Part shown: in pieces, positions 1-11,069 of the stretch
Layout: every line of letters starts with the position of its first letter
Numbering within the stretch: position 1 is the first letter of the stretch
Source: Peribolospora baueri
Taxonomy: Eukaryota > Basidiomycota > Peribolosporomycetes > Peribolosporales > Peribolosporaceae
Reading direction: 5' to 3'
NCBI GenBank assembly: GCA_029717555.1
Contig: JAMDHS010000011.1
Location: 275,178 to 339,177, forward strand
Length of the DNA stretch: 64,000 bases
Made by a program: the position numbers and the translations under genes
The notes under the pieces: generated by a model
The model's input: only the letters and a program-made list of their open reading frames with translations
The model's database searches: none
Told to the model about the DNA's origin: nothing

Positions 1-3000
1 ATCCGGAATTTCCATGACCAAGGAGGTCATGCTCAAGGGCATGAACGGCTTCAAGAACGGTGTCGTGATCAACTCGTTCGACCTGCCCGCCAACGACCCC
101 GCCGGCGGCATCCACCTCACCCTCCAGACCACGATCATCAACCCGGCCCAGATCGGCGTCCAGCTCAGCTCGATGGGTTTCCAAAACACCTTCAATTCGA
201 CGAACATCGGTCCCGTCGCAGCCGGAGCGCCCTTCACCCTCTCCGCGCTCTCCAACGTCAGCCTTCCGCTCGTCGGCAGGCTCATTCCGCAGTCGACGCC
301 GCAAGGCCTCGCGGACGTGTCGACCATCTTCACCCAGTTCGTCCATGACATCGACTCCAACCTCACCGTGCACGGTGACTACGCTGGACCGCCGAACGTG
401 ACGTGGCTCAACGAGGGAATCAAGTCGCTAGCGATCGATGTCGTGCTGCCGGCTCAAAAGTTCGACGTGATCAAGTCCATCACCCTCAACGTTCTCGACC
501 TCCGCTTCACCGAGCCCACGTCCTGGGATCCGAGCACGACGTCGGCGAGCACTTCGTCCGCCTTCTACCTCCCCTTCGCCTTCCCGCTCGACATCCAGAC
601 CATCAGCGGCCAGTTCATCGCCGGCTACCACAACACGAACATGGCCGTCCTCAATGTCCCCCAGGTGCCTGCCAAGACCGACGTCGCCGCTCGCACCCTC
701 CAGCTCGCTTTCCAGAACGTGCCCTTCGAGGTGTACAACGGCCAACACGCTCTCTTCTCGCAGTACCTCGCCGACGTCACTGCTGGCGTGACGAACACGT
801 TCTCGCTCAGTGGCATTGCCAACACGGGCGCCATGACAGCCGTCGGCCTGCTCAACATCTCCGACATCCCCTTCAACGTGCCCACCACCATTCTCGGCCT
901 TCAGAACCTCAACGCCCGGCCGGCGCAGGTGTCCAACTTGGACGTCCACCACGGCTACCCGACCTATCTCTCCATTCTCCTCGACACTGCTCTTTACAAT
1001 CCGTCCAACATCACCATCGGCACCGGCGACGTCTCCTTCGGCCTCGGCTTCGAGAACCACCCCATCGGCTCGGCTGACATCTCCAACCTCGTCATCGTGC
1101 CCGGCGTCAACACCGTCCCGACGGACGTGCACTACCAACCCGAGGGCGCCAACGTGCCGTTTGGCCAGAAGTGAGCAACGCTGATAGACACGGCCGCAGA
1201 TGACATTTTGTTCGAGAGGGGCTCCGCGCGCGATGACTGACGTCTTGGACCCTTTGCTTCGCATTGCGGCAGCTTGTTGGAGAATTACATTCAGGGCGTC
1301 ATGTCACCGACGGCCATTTCCGGTACCTCGTCCTCGACGCCGATCGACTCTTTGAAGCAAGCGCTCGGTGGCATCGCTCTCACCGCCGACATTCCGCCGC
1401 TGCAGCAGAACCTCATCACTCAGACGTCGCTTGAGATGCCCACCGATATCGTCCAGACCGGCATGGCCCACGCCACCTTCAACCTCGGCAACCCGTTCAC
1501 CGCGACCATCAACATGCTCCAGGTCATCGCCAATGCTACCTACAATGGCCTCTACCTCGGCCAGATCAACGTCGACCTGTCCGGTCATCCCATCACCGCG
1601 CCCGGTCACACGGCCATCACGTCTCCTTCGCTCGACTTTGCGTTCAACCTCGATCCCAAAGTCATCATCCAGCTCCTCCTCGAGACCTCGACCGCGAACG
1701 GCGTCAGTCTCGGTCCCCTGGTTCCGCTCTTCCAACAGGTGCTCAACATGCCCAACCCGAAGACGGCCATCACCACTACAGTCAGCCCGGACATGTTCCA
1801 CCCGACCTGCGTCAGCGGACAGCAGTTCGACGTCTTCGACGCCATCCTCAACTCGTTGAAGAACCTCCATGCCAACCTGTCCATCTCTGCTCAGACCGCC
1901 CTGGACGACTACCACACGCCGCTGACCTTTGTTCAGAACAACGTGCCGACGATCACTGACCAGTCTGCGCTCTACCTCATCGGCGCCGTTGGCGCGCCGA
2001 TCGTGCAGACGCTCGTGGACAACGCTTCGCTCTCGTTCAGCATCGCCAACATCACAGGCGTCACCGACGAAGGTTTCGACGTCTCTCTTCAGGGCCAGCT
2101 CACCGGTACCGGTCCCTTCGACGCCGAGATCGAATTCGTCCAGCCGGTCAACGTCAACTGGAACGGCAAGGATATCGCCCAGATCACCCTACCTCCCGTC
2201 TGTGCCGACGCCAACGTGGGCGTGCCTAACTATGTCACCAAGGGCCACCTGACCATCACCCACATGAGCGACTTTATCGACTTTGCCACCTTTTTGCTCC
2301 ACAACCCGAGCTTCTCCTGGGTCATCTCCACCAACAAGCTCCGCGTCACCGCCTTGGGCACCATCTTCGACAACGTTTCGCTCACCAAGACCATCTCCTT
2401 CGACGCGTTCAACGGCCTGCCCGGCGTGACCATCAGCAATTTCCAGCTGCCTTCCGATTCGGCCGACGGAACGGGCATCGACATCTCCACCGATTCCCTC
2501 ATCCCGTCCCCGGCTTCGCTCGGAATCGAGCTCGGCACGGTCGGCTTCCTGGCCTACTTTGATGGCGTCGAGGTCGGTCCCATCAGCGCCACCAACTTTT
2601 TCATGGCCGCCCACACGGTCACCAACGAGCACCTCACCGGCGAGATCACGCACAAGAGCGGCAGCGAACTCCAGACGATGGGTGTCATGTTCAGCAACTA
2701 CCTCCACGGTCAGAACCAGACGCTCCAGGTCGTCGGTCAGTCTGTCACTCCTCCCGGCCAGTCGAGCCCTGTGGGCTGGCTCACGACCGCGTTCAAGACC
2801 TTGACGCTTCAGGTCACCTTGCCCGGTCATATTTACGAGATCGTGAGTCCCCGACTGCCGTCCCGTCGTCTCTTCCCTGCTTCCTCCGCAAACCGGAATT
2901 GCTACCCCTCCCTTGCAGATCGAGAGCATTCAGTTGCAAGACCTCACCGTCCAACTCGAGGTGCCTGCGGACGACTACGACGCGCTCGCGACCAACCAGC

Positions 3001-4797
3001 GCACGGACATTGTCTTCAAGAACCCATTCGGCTTCTCGCTCTCCATCCTCGAGACCGGTGAACAAATCACCATCGTTTTCAACAACATCAACACCGTCCA
3101 GCTCAACACGCCCCTGGCCACCGTCCTTTCCTCGGGCACCTCCACTGGCCAGCCCGCGCCGCTCGCCATCAACTTTGCCAACCAGCGCCTGCAGAGCCTC
3201 AACAACGCCAACTATGGCGCCTTCTTTGCCCAACTTACCGACCAGGCGTCCGCCACGTTCGGTCTCAACGGCGGCGCCGATGTCATCGCCAAGACGCCGA
3301 TCGGCAACGTGCCCATCCAGGGCATTCCGTTCAACGTTACCACCTCGCTCAACGGCATCCAGTCCTTCCAGCACACTGCCAAGCTGTCCAACGTGTCCAT
3401 CACCGGTGCCGGTCCTGGCGGCTCGTACCTCTTGGCTCCGCTCACCGTGACGATGGACAACCCAAGCAACTTGACGGTCATCACCAACGAGATCTCCTTG
3501 CCAGTCATCTTCAACGGCGTCGACGTCGGCCGAGCGCTCATCCCCCAGCTCGACCTCAAGCCGGGCTCCAACTCGGCGCCGAGCGAGTTCCACTACATGC
3601 CCGCCAACGCGAACGATACCACGGCGCAGCTTATGCTCAGCCAGTACCTCATGGAGAACGAGGCGCCGACGGCGCTGACCGTCTCGGGCGCCAACGCCCA
3701 AGGCCTATCCCCGTACGGCGCCCTTGGACCTGCGCTCCAGGGCGTCTCGCTTCAGACTCAGCTCGCTGGCATCAGCGCTCGTCTCGTGACGCACATCAAC
3801 GTGTATATGAACCTCGACACGGTCCTTGGCGGTCTTGAGAACATCCTCAACTCGAACCAGCCGGTGACCGTAGAGATCGACTTCGATGTCCAAAATCCGC
3901 TCGACGCCGACCTGCAGATCGAGTTTGTGCAGAACGACTCGGGTCACGATGGCACCATCTACGCCCACTTCGACCAGCCCTTCTCCACCTTCGCCGTCCC
4001 CTCTCATGGATCCGCTAACTCTGGTAGGTTCGGCAACGTCGTCCTCACCAAGGGTCTCCTCGGTTCGCTCGCCGTCATCGGACAGAACTTGGACATTTTC
4101 AACGACATCACCAACTCGGTCGGTGGCGCCGGAGGCTACCGGATCCCGTGGTTGTCGTACAACGAGACCAATGTCCCCACGGCCTACCAAATCTCGGTGA
4201 GTCCTCGTTCGAGTTGGCCAGCGTTCGATTTACACCACGTCACCTGATGCTGTCTTGCTGACTTCGGACGCTCGCGTTCCTCTTCCGGTCTCAGCTGGGC
4301 GGCAGCAACATCCCCATCGGCAGCGTCGCCGGCCTCATCACCGGCGTCGTCGACGGTTTCCATGCCAACAGCACGAGCCAGGTGGTCGGTGCCCTTTCCC
4401 AAGTTGTCGGCGGCGCGACGGGTGTCATCGACGGCATTCTCTCCAACCTCCACCTCGGGCCGACGAACGCGCCCAGCGTCGCCTCGTCTTCCGCCCCTGC
4501 CGCCGTGACCAGCGTCACCAGCTCGGTCGCCAGCCCGGCCAACAGCATCGTCAATCCCGGTGAGTGAAGCGACCGGGGAAAGAGATAGCCGAGGGCCTCC
4601 AGCAGACTGTCCCCTGACCTCGTCTTCCTGCCCCTCCATTCACAGGGACGGGTGCCACGAAGCCCACTACCCCGGCGTCGCCGGCGTCGCCGTCCAGTTC
4701 GTCACGCCCCGGCATCCTTCCCATCCCCACCAAGCGTGAAGAGACGAAGCCCAAAGCACGAAGAAAGGTGGCCGCGTTGAACGCTCACGAGCTTTGA
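1..4797 (+). CDS. DUF3712-domain vacuolar membrane protein, Tag1-like (5' partial)
   Basis: The gene is cut by the left edge. Five exons can be read: <1-1170, 1273-2842, 2919-4196, 4295-4559 and 4646-4797, all with GTGAGT-like donors and pyrimidine-rich AG acceptors. They join in phase to 1477 readable residues. The reading frame is open from base 2, so the ATG at 14 is internal. The protein is made of repeated LEA/DUF3712-like beta-rich segments with recurrent phrases such as NPFTATINMLQV, NPLDADLQIEFVQ and NPSNLTVI, and it ends in a Ser/Pro/Lys-rich tail. In this family (yeast Tag1, linked to termination of autophagy) a short cytosolic N-terminus and one membrane helix precede a large luminal part. 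Those N-terminal parts would lie upstream and are not visible here. The family call rests on the repeated N-P-x-x-x motifs and overall composition, so the Tag1 role is inference. The next gene follows 850 bp downstream on the same strand. Confidence 0.62.
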
Positions 4798-5648
4798 TCG
4801 TCGTCGGTCTCTCTCGTCCCGAACTCGTGCCTTTCCTTCCAGTCTAGCTTTTTTCTCTCTGTCCTGTCCTTTTTCTTTCTACTTGCTTCTCCTCCTCCGT
4901 CTCACTTCCTTTCCGTCCCAATGCAGTCGCGCTTGCTCGAGGTTTTCGTCATCTCCTTGCCCGCCTCCTTCGCTCGTTTCTTGGAGAACGCGGACTCTAC
5001 TGTCCTTTCCATGCCGGGCCTGTAGGATCAGTTTCTTCTGTAGTCCCCGACTTTTTTTTGGTGTCTTTTTTTTCCCTCATACCGTCGTCTTGTTTGATCC
5101 CTGGACCGGAGATGCCACCGACCCTCGAATCTCCGGCGATCTTCATATCCTCTGCGGATACCACACTCGTTGTTCTCGATCCGCCCATGCTCGGCTCGGT
5201 CGGCTTCCGCTTCGCCACCCCTCCGGTCGCTTCGCTTTCCCCTGGCACTTCGCCCAGTATCTAACGCAACCCCTGCGCCATTGTTTTCATTCTAATTCAT
5301 CCCTTGAGTCCTCTCGAGCTCGAAGCTAGCCGTGGACCGCTGAATGACGACGAAGCTGAGAGGTGACCGAATATGATCAAACTGTTGTTGCCGACGATCT
5401 GGTCGTCTGGAGGTACCTCACGGCTGCGTTGGAGCGTCCGCCAATGCTCTCTCACTCCTCCACTCGTCCCGCGACCGACCTGTCGAAGACCCACGTCGTA
5501 TGAATTTTGTCGCCCACGTCCGTCTTTCGCCGACTGCGGCCACGCACGTGACTTTTATGAGTGGATGCAAGCGTCGCCCAACCGGCCCACTTAGCTCCCT
5601 ACCAGTCAAGCCCTCAGACCCAGAGACAGGCGAACACCCCCGCGCTGA
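4798..5648. other. Intergenic: 3' region of the DUF3712 gene and promoter of the Red1-like gene
   Basis: No gene is supported here. The left half is T/C-rich and looks like 3' untranslated sequence. The right half leads to the ATG at 5649. Short open frames (for example 4883-5329) have compositionally biased translations with no recognisable motif. Confidence 0.6.
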
Positions 5649-8600
5649 ATGACGAAGAAAAAGGGCGGCAAGCGCCCTCACGCTTCTGCCGGCGCCGGCG
5701 GTGCATCTCCAGACTGGTCATCTTACGCCTTCCTCACCTCGCCACCCTGGAACCCGCTTCAACTGCCGTCCGCTGGGGGTGGCGGCCAGGGCGATGCGCC
5801 GACCGCCGTCTCATCGCCGGACCTATCCGCCCTTCGCATAGCGGCCTTTCAAAGTAAGCGTCGCAAAGTCGACAACCAAGACGACCTGGCCACCGCCTCT
5901 TCGACAACAGCCCCTTTTATTATAACCGCTTCGACATCGGGCGGAACGGTGACATCTCCCGCTCTTTCGGCGTCCGTCAACGCCGCTTCAGCGTCGGTCT
6001 CGAAAGATGAGGAAAAGGAAGAAGGAGAGATCGAGGAAGGAGAGATCAACACTGCTGAGCACGGGTGGAGTGAAAGCTCTATGCCGGTGAACGCGGCAGC
6101 TGGCGGCTCAAACAACCCTCCTTTCCCTTGGCCACACGCGCCGCAAGCCGTCCCCTTCGGCGCGCCGACCAGACCGATGACCAACGCCGAGCGAAAAGCG
6201 CAAAAGAGGCTGAAGCAGAAGAAAAAGGCGCTGCTTGCGTATCGGCAACCACAGCCTTCGTCTTTTCCTCGCCGCCCGACTCCGGCCTCCGCGCATACCG
6301 TTAGTATGTCCGGCCCCAGCACATCCTCCAATACCGTCGAGATGGATCCTGGTTCGGCTCTCAACCATAGCGTCGATGCCATGTCAACCATCTCGCCGCA
6401 TGTAGACAAGGGCAAAGGTAAAGCCAAGGATGATAACCATTTGCCAACCTCACCCTCTTCATTGGCCGGCGCTTCCCTCGACGCATCCACCACACACACG
6501 CTCAGCCAGGGTGAGGGTCGGATGTGGTCCCGGGCGCGTCCATTTATGAACCAGATCGATGCTTGCCGCGTGTGGTGTGACTTGAGCCGGTGCTGATTCT
6601 TAGCTCGTCTCGTCTCCCTGAACAGCGGGCCTCGATGAAGCAAAAAAGCTCGTGGCCGAGCTCAACTCGTGCGGCATCCGGCCGGAGTACCTGCTCAAGC
6701 AGGGCGTCGATCGTGACATCATCGTATCTTGCTATACCCAACTCGGTCTCTCCCTGTCCGACGAGTTCTTCGAGGCGGTGGCTAAGCAGGAGAAGGCGGC
6801 GTCGACCACAGATCCACACGAATCCCGACCTAACCTCGAGCCTGCCGAGCAACCGTCTGCGTCGGCACCCTTCCCACTTCCATCACCCTTTCCATTACCG
6901 CCACCCATGATTGAATCCTCTTCGCCCGAAGGTTCCGCCCCTCCACCTCCATCTAGTCCGCCACCCTCGATCCCGATGCCGCCGGCCTCAGCGCCCGGTT
7001 CGCCCAAGACTGTCGCCAAATCGCCAACGCTAGCAGAGTTGGAAGCTCGTGCGAGAGCAGAGCTCATTACCCGCAATGCCAGGAAGGCTGTGTTGGAGAG
7101 CCAGAAAATTAAACGCGAGGAGCGCATGCGGCAGGAATTGGAGGGCATGCTTGCCGAAGCCCAGGAAGCGGCGGCTGTCGCGAAAAGCCTCGGTGCGGAG
7201 CAAGTCGAGGAGGCGGCTTCCTCTGGTCAAAGCGTCGGCTCGGACGACGACGAGGGACGACATTCCACGTCTTCACGTTCCGAACAGGATATGGATCTCG
7301 ACTTCGATGGACCTACATACAAGCAGGTGCTCGGTCGACCTGGCCCGCCCCCAGGGCGGCGGGCTCAGGTCAGCTACGCTGATATACAACCCGATCGTCC
7401 TCCCCGCAGGGACAAGGAACGTGCGAAGCGTCCCGCTCCGCCGCCCATGGGCGATGTGCGCGATTCTGTCCAGGAGGTTATGGCCGAGGTCCTGCCAGAC
7501 GACGTGGGCGAGCCAAACGGAGGGCCATCTGCATCGTATGAACAGTCGCTTTTCGCCCCTGGGGTCGTGCCGCCTATGGATGCGCAAACTTATCCATGGT
7601 CTTACGAGGATGGTTCGCGTTCTCTCGCGACTTCTTTCCAGCCGACCTTGCCTCACACGTATTTCCCCGTAGCCGTGCACGCTTATGGGTCATTTCCAGG
7701 GTCTTTGGCCTCGTCTGAACTAGCATCTGCCGCCGCGCCGCCCGCAACGTCACCAGCGGACGCCGACTCCACTCTCACACCCCTACCTCCTGCCTCCGCT
7801 CTTCCACCGCTGCCTCCGTCAGTGCCGACATCTACGCCCACCGGTCCGCCGCGATCTGCACGTCAACGTCCGAAGGCCGCCGATTTCGACTCGGATTTTG
7901 CGACGCCTCCGGTCCAAGGCTCCCAGCAGAGATGGCGCCGACAGCAAAGCTTTTTGCCTTCTGCTCGCTCGCGTTCTTTCGTCATCGACGTCTCAACTGA
8001 CTCGTCCGTTGATGACGACGAGAGCGATGAAGAAGATTCCACCGAACGTCTGGCCGATACGGTGGCACGGCAGCTGCACAAGCTCAAGCTCGAACTCCAG
8101 AAGCGTACCCCGGCAGACGTTGGCTTCATTCCTAGACGCAGCGCAACTGCTCCTCTGAGTCCCGTCATCGCAAACGTGAGCACCCTCGCCGTTCAATCTT
8201 CGCACGTTAGTTCGACCCAAGCGCAAAAGGCTGCAGTTGCAGATGCTGAGGCCAAGCGACGGCTGGTCGCCAAAGAGGAGGAGATCAAGCGCATGATGGA
8301 GATCATCAAGTCGATGGAGGAGAAGAAGAAGAAAACGGTCGCTGAATTGGTTAGCGCGACCGGAGATGGAGACACTGGCGTGGAGATGGCAACAACATTC
8401 GAGTCGAGCGACGCGGCAGTGTCCTCAAAGTATGCCAGCTCAGCCCCGGACGAGAAAGACCGGGCCGAGGAGGCCAAGTCAGCGACCCCACTCTCTGTCG
8501 CGTCAATATCTTCTTCGAAACCGGCGTCCCATGGCACCAGTAGGGGCTCCAACGCGATGCGTACCGCCGGCTTGGCAAGCTCGCTATCTCAATTGGAAGC

Positions 8601-9998
8601 TTCTTTGAAAGCACAGCGAGAGGCACTTCTCAAGATCCAGATGGCCAAGACTCCGAATGAGGCCGCCAGTCGCAAGCCCGTCAGCGAAGTCGCCCCGATG
8701 GATTCGGATCGAGAGCACAGTCAGGCCTCGGGTGAGGGAACAACAGCGGGAGTTTGGGCGGGAAGATCGGAAAAGATCGCTCTAAGGCTAAGGAAGTGCC
8801 CAACATGCTAACTTTTTCGTGGCGCCCGCCCTACCGTCTTTCCTACGCTATCTTTTCTTTTCGTCTTAGGCGCGGCGTTTTCTAAAGACACAAAAGCAGA
8901 GGACGGAGGGGCAAGCTTTACTTTCCCGTCTCATGCGTTTTTCTCACGTGCATTCCATTCGCCTTACCAATGGCTCGTCTATTGCTTTTGTCTTCATTCT
9001 ATGTCTCACTCAGGCCAGCCCATCCTTGCCTTCCGTCGACCTTCCTGTCCTGCAGCTCGACTCATTGGCAGCGCCGCCGCAATCAGGAACGATGGCAAGT
9101 ATCAAGGAGGAAACGACTTGCTTGAGACGAATTGGAGTTGCGGCTGAGCATCTTACCAACGTCGCTGGCGAACTGGAACGAACGCTGCCGGGTTCCGATT
9201 CTATTCTTCTTTCACAGGTCGGTAGCCGTTTCTCCACCTACGTCTCACCCTTGTCCTTCTACCCTTCCCTTCGGGAGAGCGCCGTTGCCGCGCTGCCTGA
9301 GCTCCCTCTCCCCGAGACCAGTCAGTCGCCGGATGTGCACGAGGATCAAGCTCAAGACCAAGGCAGACTGCAGAGCGAGGATGTCCAGGTGCATATTGAC
9401 ATGCTACATGCGAAGACGAGCGAGGAGATCGACAAGCAAGGCCGAGTGTGCTCCTTCGAGGTCGGCGGGGGCAAGTGCCACGATCCGAAATGCTCTAGCG
9501 TCCACTTCTCAGATTTCGAGCCTTCAGGTGCGTCTACCTTCTCTTCCACCGGGAGCTATGATACCTCGCTGTCGACCACGCTCGGTCCGTCGTGGTCCGC
9601 GAGGCCGCTCACCTCTTGCTCGTCGGCTGGAGTTTTTCCTTTTTTTATCTTTTCCTCACGCTTCACTTATGTTTCTTCCGTCCTCCATTCCGCTGTCTCT
9701 TATTTCTTCTTGCCTTCACCGCATTAACGCGTTTGTCCGAACAGATGACGCTATTATTTCGCACTTCATTTCTCGCTTGCAAGCCTCACTAGGTCAAGAA
9801 AAGGGGGAGGGGAAGACGAAGGAGAAGCGAGCCGTGGCGCTTCGCAAGGGCCTGGAAGTGGCGGTGGCCATAGCGAGGAGAGATCCGTCGACGAGGCAGC
9901 CCGTCGCGCCAAGGGATCGAAAGCCGGGCGACACCGCGAGAGCGGTGAAGGCTGCGCTGGAGTTTTGTCGTGTGCAGGAGAGGTCGTCGAGTGCTTGA
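5649..9998 (+). CDS. red1: Red1/ZFC3H1-type zinc-finger protein (nuclear RNA surveillance)
   Basis: Five exons are inferred: 5649-6510, 6626-8731, 8870-8910, 9014-9527 and 9745-9998, giving 1258 aa in this model. The N-terminus is low complexity with an acidic E/G-rich stretch near residues 120-133. A Lys/Glu coiled-coil lies around 829-862. A YVSPL motif near 1078 resembles the conserved Y-x-SPL block of the family. Near 1149-1171 there is a C-x8-C-x4-C-x3-H finger (CSFEVGGGKC followed by HDPKCSSVH), the hallmark of the zf-C3H1 family. Fission-yeast Red1 uses this region as scaffold of the MTREC/NURS complex with Mtl1, which feeds meiotic and cryptic RNAs to the nuclear exosome. Intron 2 carries a good branch-site-like TGCTAAC just before its acceptor. 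Intron 3 (8911-9013) must use a GC donor for the frame to reach the finger. The C-terminus is uncertain, because a coding-like block follows at 10284. Family call fairly firm; exact exon 3 and last exon less so. Confidence 0.68.
8911..9013 (+). other. Inferred GC-AG intron in the Red1-like gene
   Basis: Exon 3 ends GGACGGAGGG and the next bases are GCAAGC, close to the GC-donor consensus GCAAGT. The 3' end is pyrimidine-rich and finishes CTCACTCAG. The 103-nt intron leaves phase 0 on both sides and places the frame on the exon that encodes the zinc finger. The GT sites in the same stretch (8929, 8948, 8977) give the wrong phase or, for 8977, a 37-nt intron. Confidence 0.5.
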
Positions 9999-11069
9999 TC
10001 TGCGGGGAAGAAGAGGGAGGGGAAGGAGAGGAAGATACGGGGCAGGGATCATATTTCACCTTTCGTCCTTTTTATTCGCTTTTTATTTCTGTTTCCTCGT
10101 CCTTCCTTTTCCTTGCTGTTCCCTCGTTGCCCTCAGCGACCTACGAGGTCGGCAGGACTGGATTAGGGGCACATTCCTGTTGTTCTCTTTCCCTTCTTTC
10201 TTCGTCTCTTTTCTCTCACCGTAGCAGCTCGACGGCGTCCGGCCTCCTCGTCATCTCCGCCAACCTTTGCTCTGTTCCCTCAGCGTTCCCTCCGACATCT
10301 CTCCCCCTGCATCGACCTATTACTCGCGGCGCCTCGAGCTCGTGCGGCGTACCCTTGGAGAAGAGGCGGATTCGTTTCTGAATGGACTTGCAGCGGACCG
10401 TGCCGAGCGGTTTGACTGGCTGGTTCGACGAGGGTTGAAACCGATGGCCGCCTCGGCTGGACACCTGGTGGAAGCTCGAAGTCGAGGGGATGGCGTCTGC
10501 GCGAAGAATAAGCGCAACGGACGGGCCTCGCCATGTCTTGTTTCGCTCGCCGTGCTCTGCGTGGGGTCACGCGGACGATCGCGCTGTCGTTTCTTCCTTC
10601 AGTCCCGCATGTCCTCGCGCAACTGTATGTATATTATGCTGTCATACCACGCCGAGCGGCCGTCTCTCTCTTCCGCATGTCGCCTCGCCCTCGCGGTGGG
10701 TTGTCTCGTTGCAATCGTTTTCGACCTTCGTTTGTGTCGGGCTACCGGACTGTGTGACGAACGAAGGGTCGACCTTCCTCCAAGCGGTGCTTGCTTGTCC
10801 TTGGATGCCGCCATGCCAAGCATTCCGGAACAAACACGACCTCCTTTTTGGCCAGTTTAATTAGTCTCCAATGCCCGGCTTGTTGCAAATGGCCGCCGCA
10901 GTCGGTCCTTATCCTCCTCGCCCAGATCTAATCTTTATAAAGTCTGCTTAACCACGACCAGGCGGAACTTCGGGCACACCGATTTATCGGGCCGAGCAAT
11001 GCCAAACAAAACCGTTTGCCGTCTGGCTGGCTTCTCTCGACTGTAACAACCACCATCGACGTTGTCACC
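9999..11069. other. Gap between Red1-like gene and CDF gene
   Basis: The first part (to about 10280) is T-rich and intron-like or 3' UTR-like. A coding-like block on the plus strand follows and is listed separately. The last 200 bp lead to the CDF start codon at 11070. Nothing else was recognised. Confidence 0.5.
10284..10860 (+). other. Candidate additional 3' exon of the Red1-like gene
   Basis: The plus-strand frame through 10284-10500 reads like ordinary protein (for example RRLELVRRTLGEEADSF and DRAERFDWLVRRGLKP) and has a strong acceptor just before it (CTGTTCCCTCAG at 10272-10283). It can be joined in phase to exon 5 by a weak GTCGTC donor at 9983. A GTGAAG donor at 9945 joined to the acceptor ending at 10224 is also in phase. 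Either junction would replace the stop at 9998 and extend the protein to the stop at 10860. The last third of the frame looks less like protein, so a further intron or an earlier end is possible. Confidence 0.35.
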
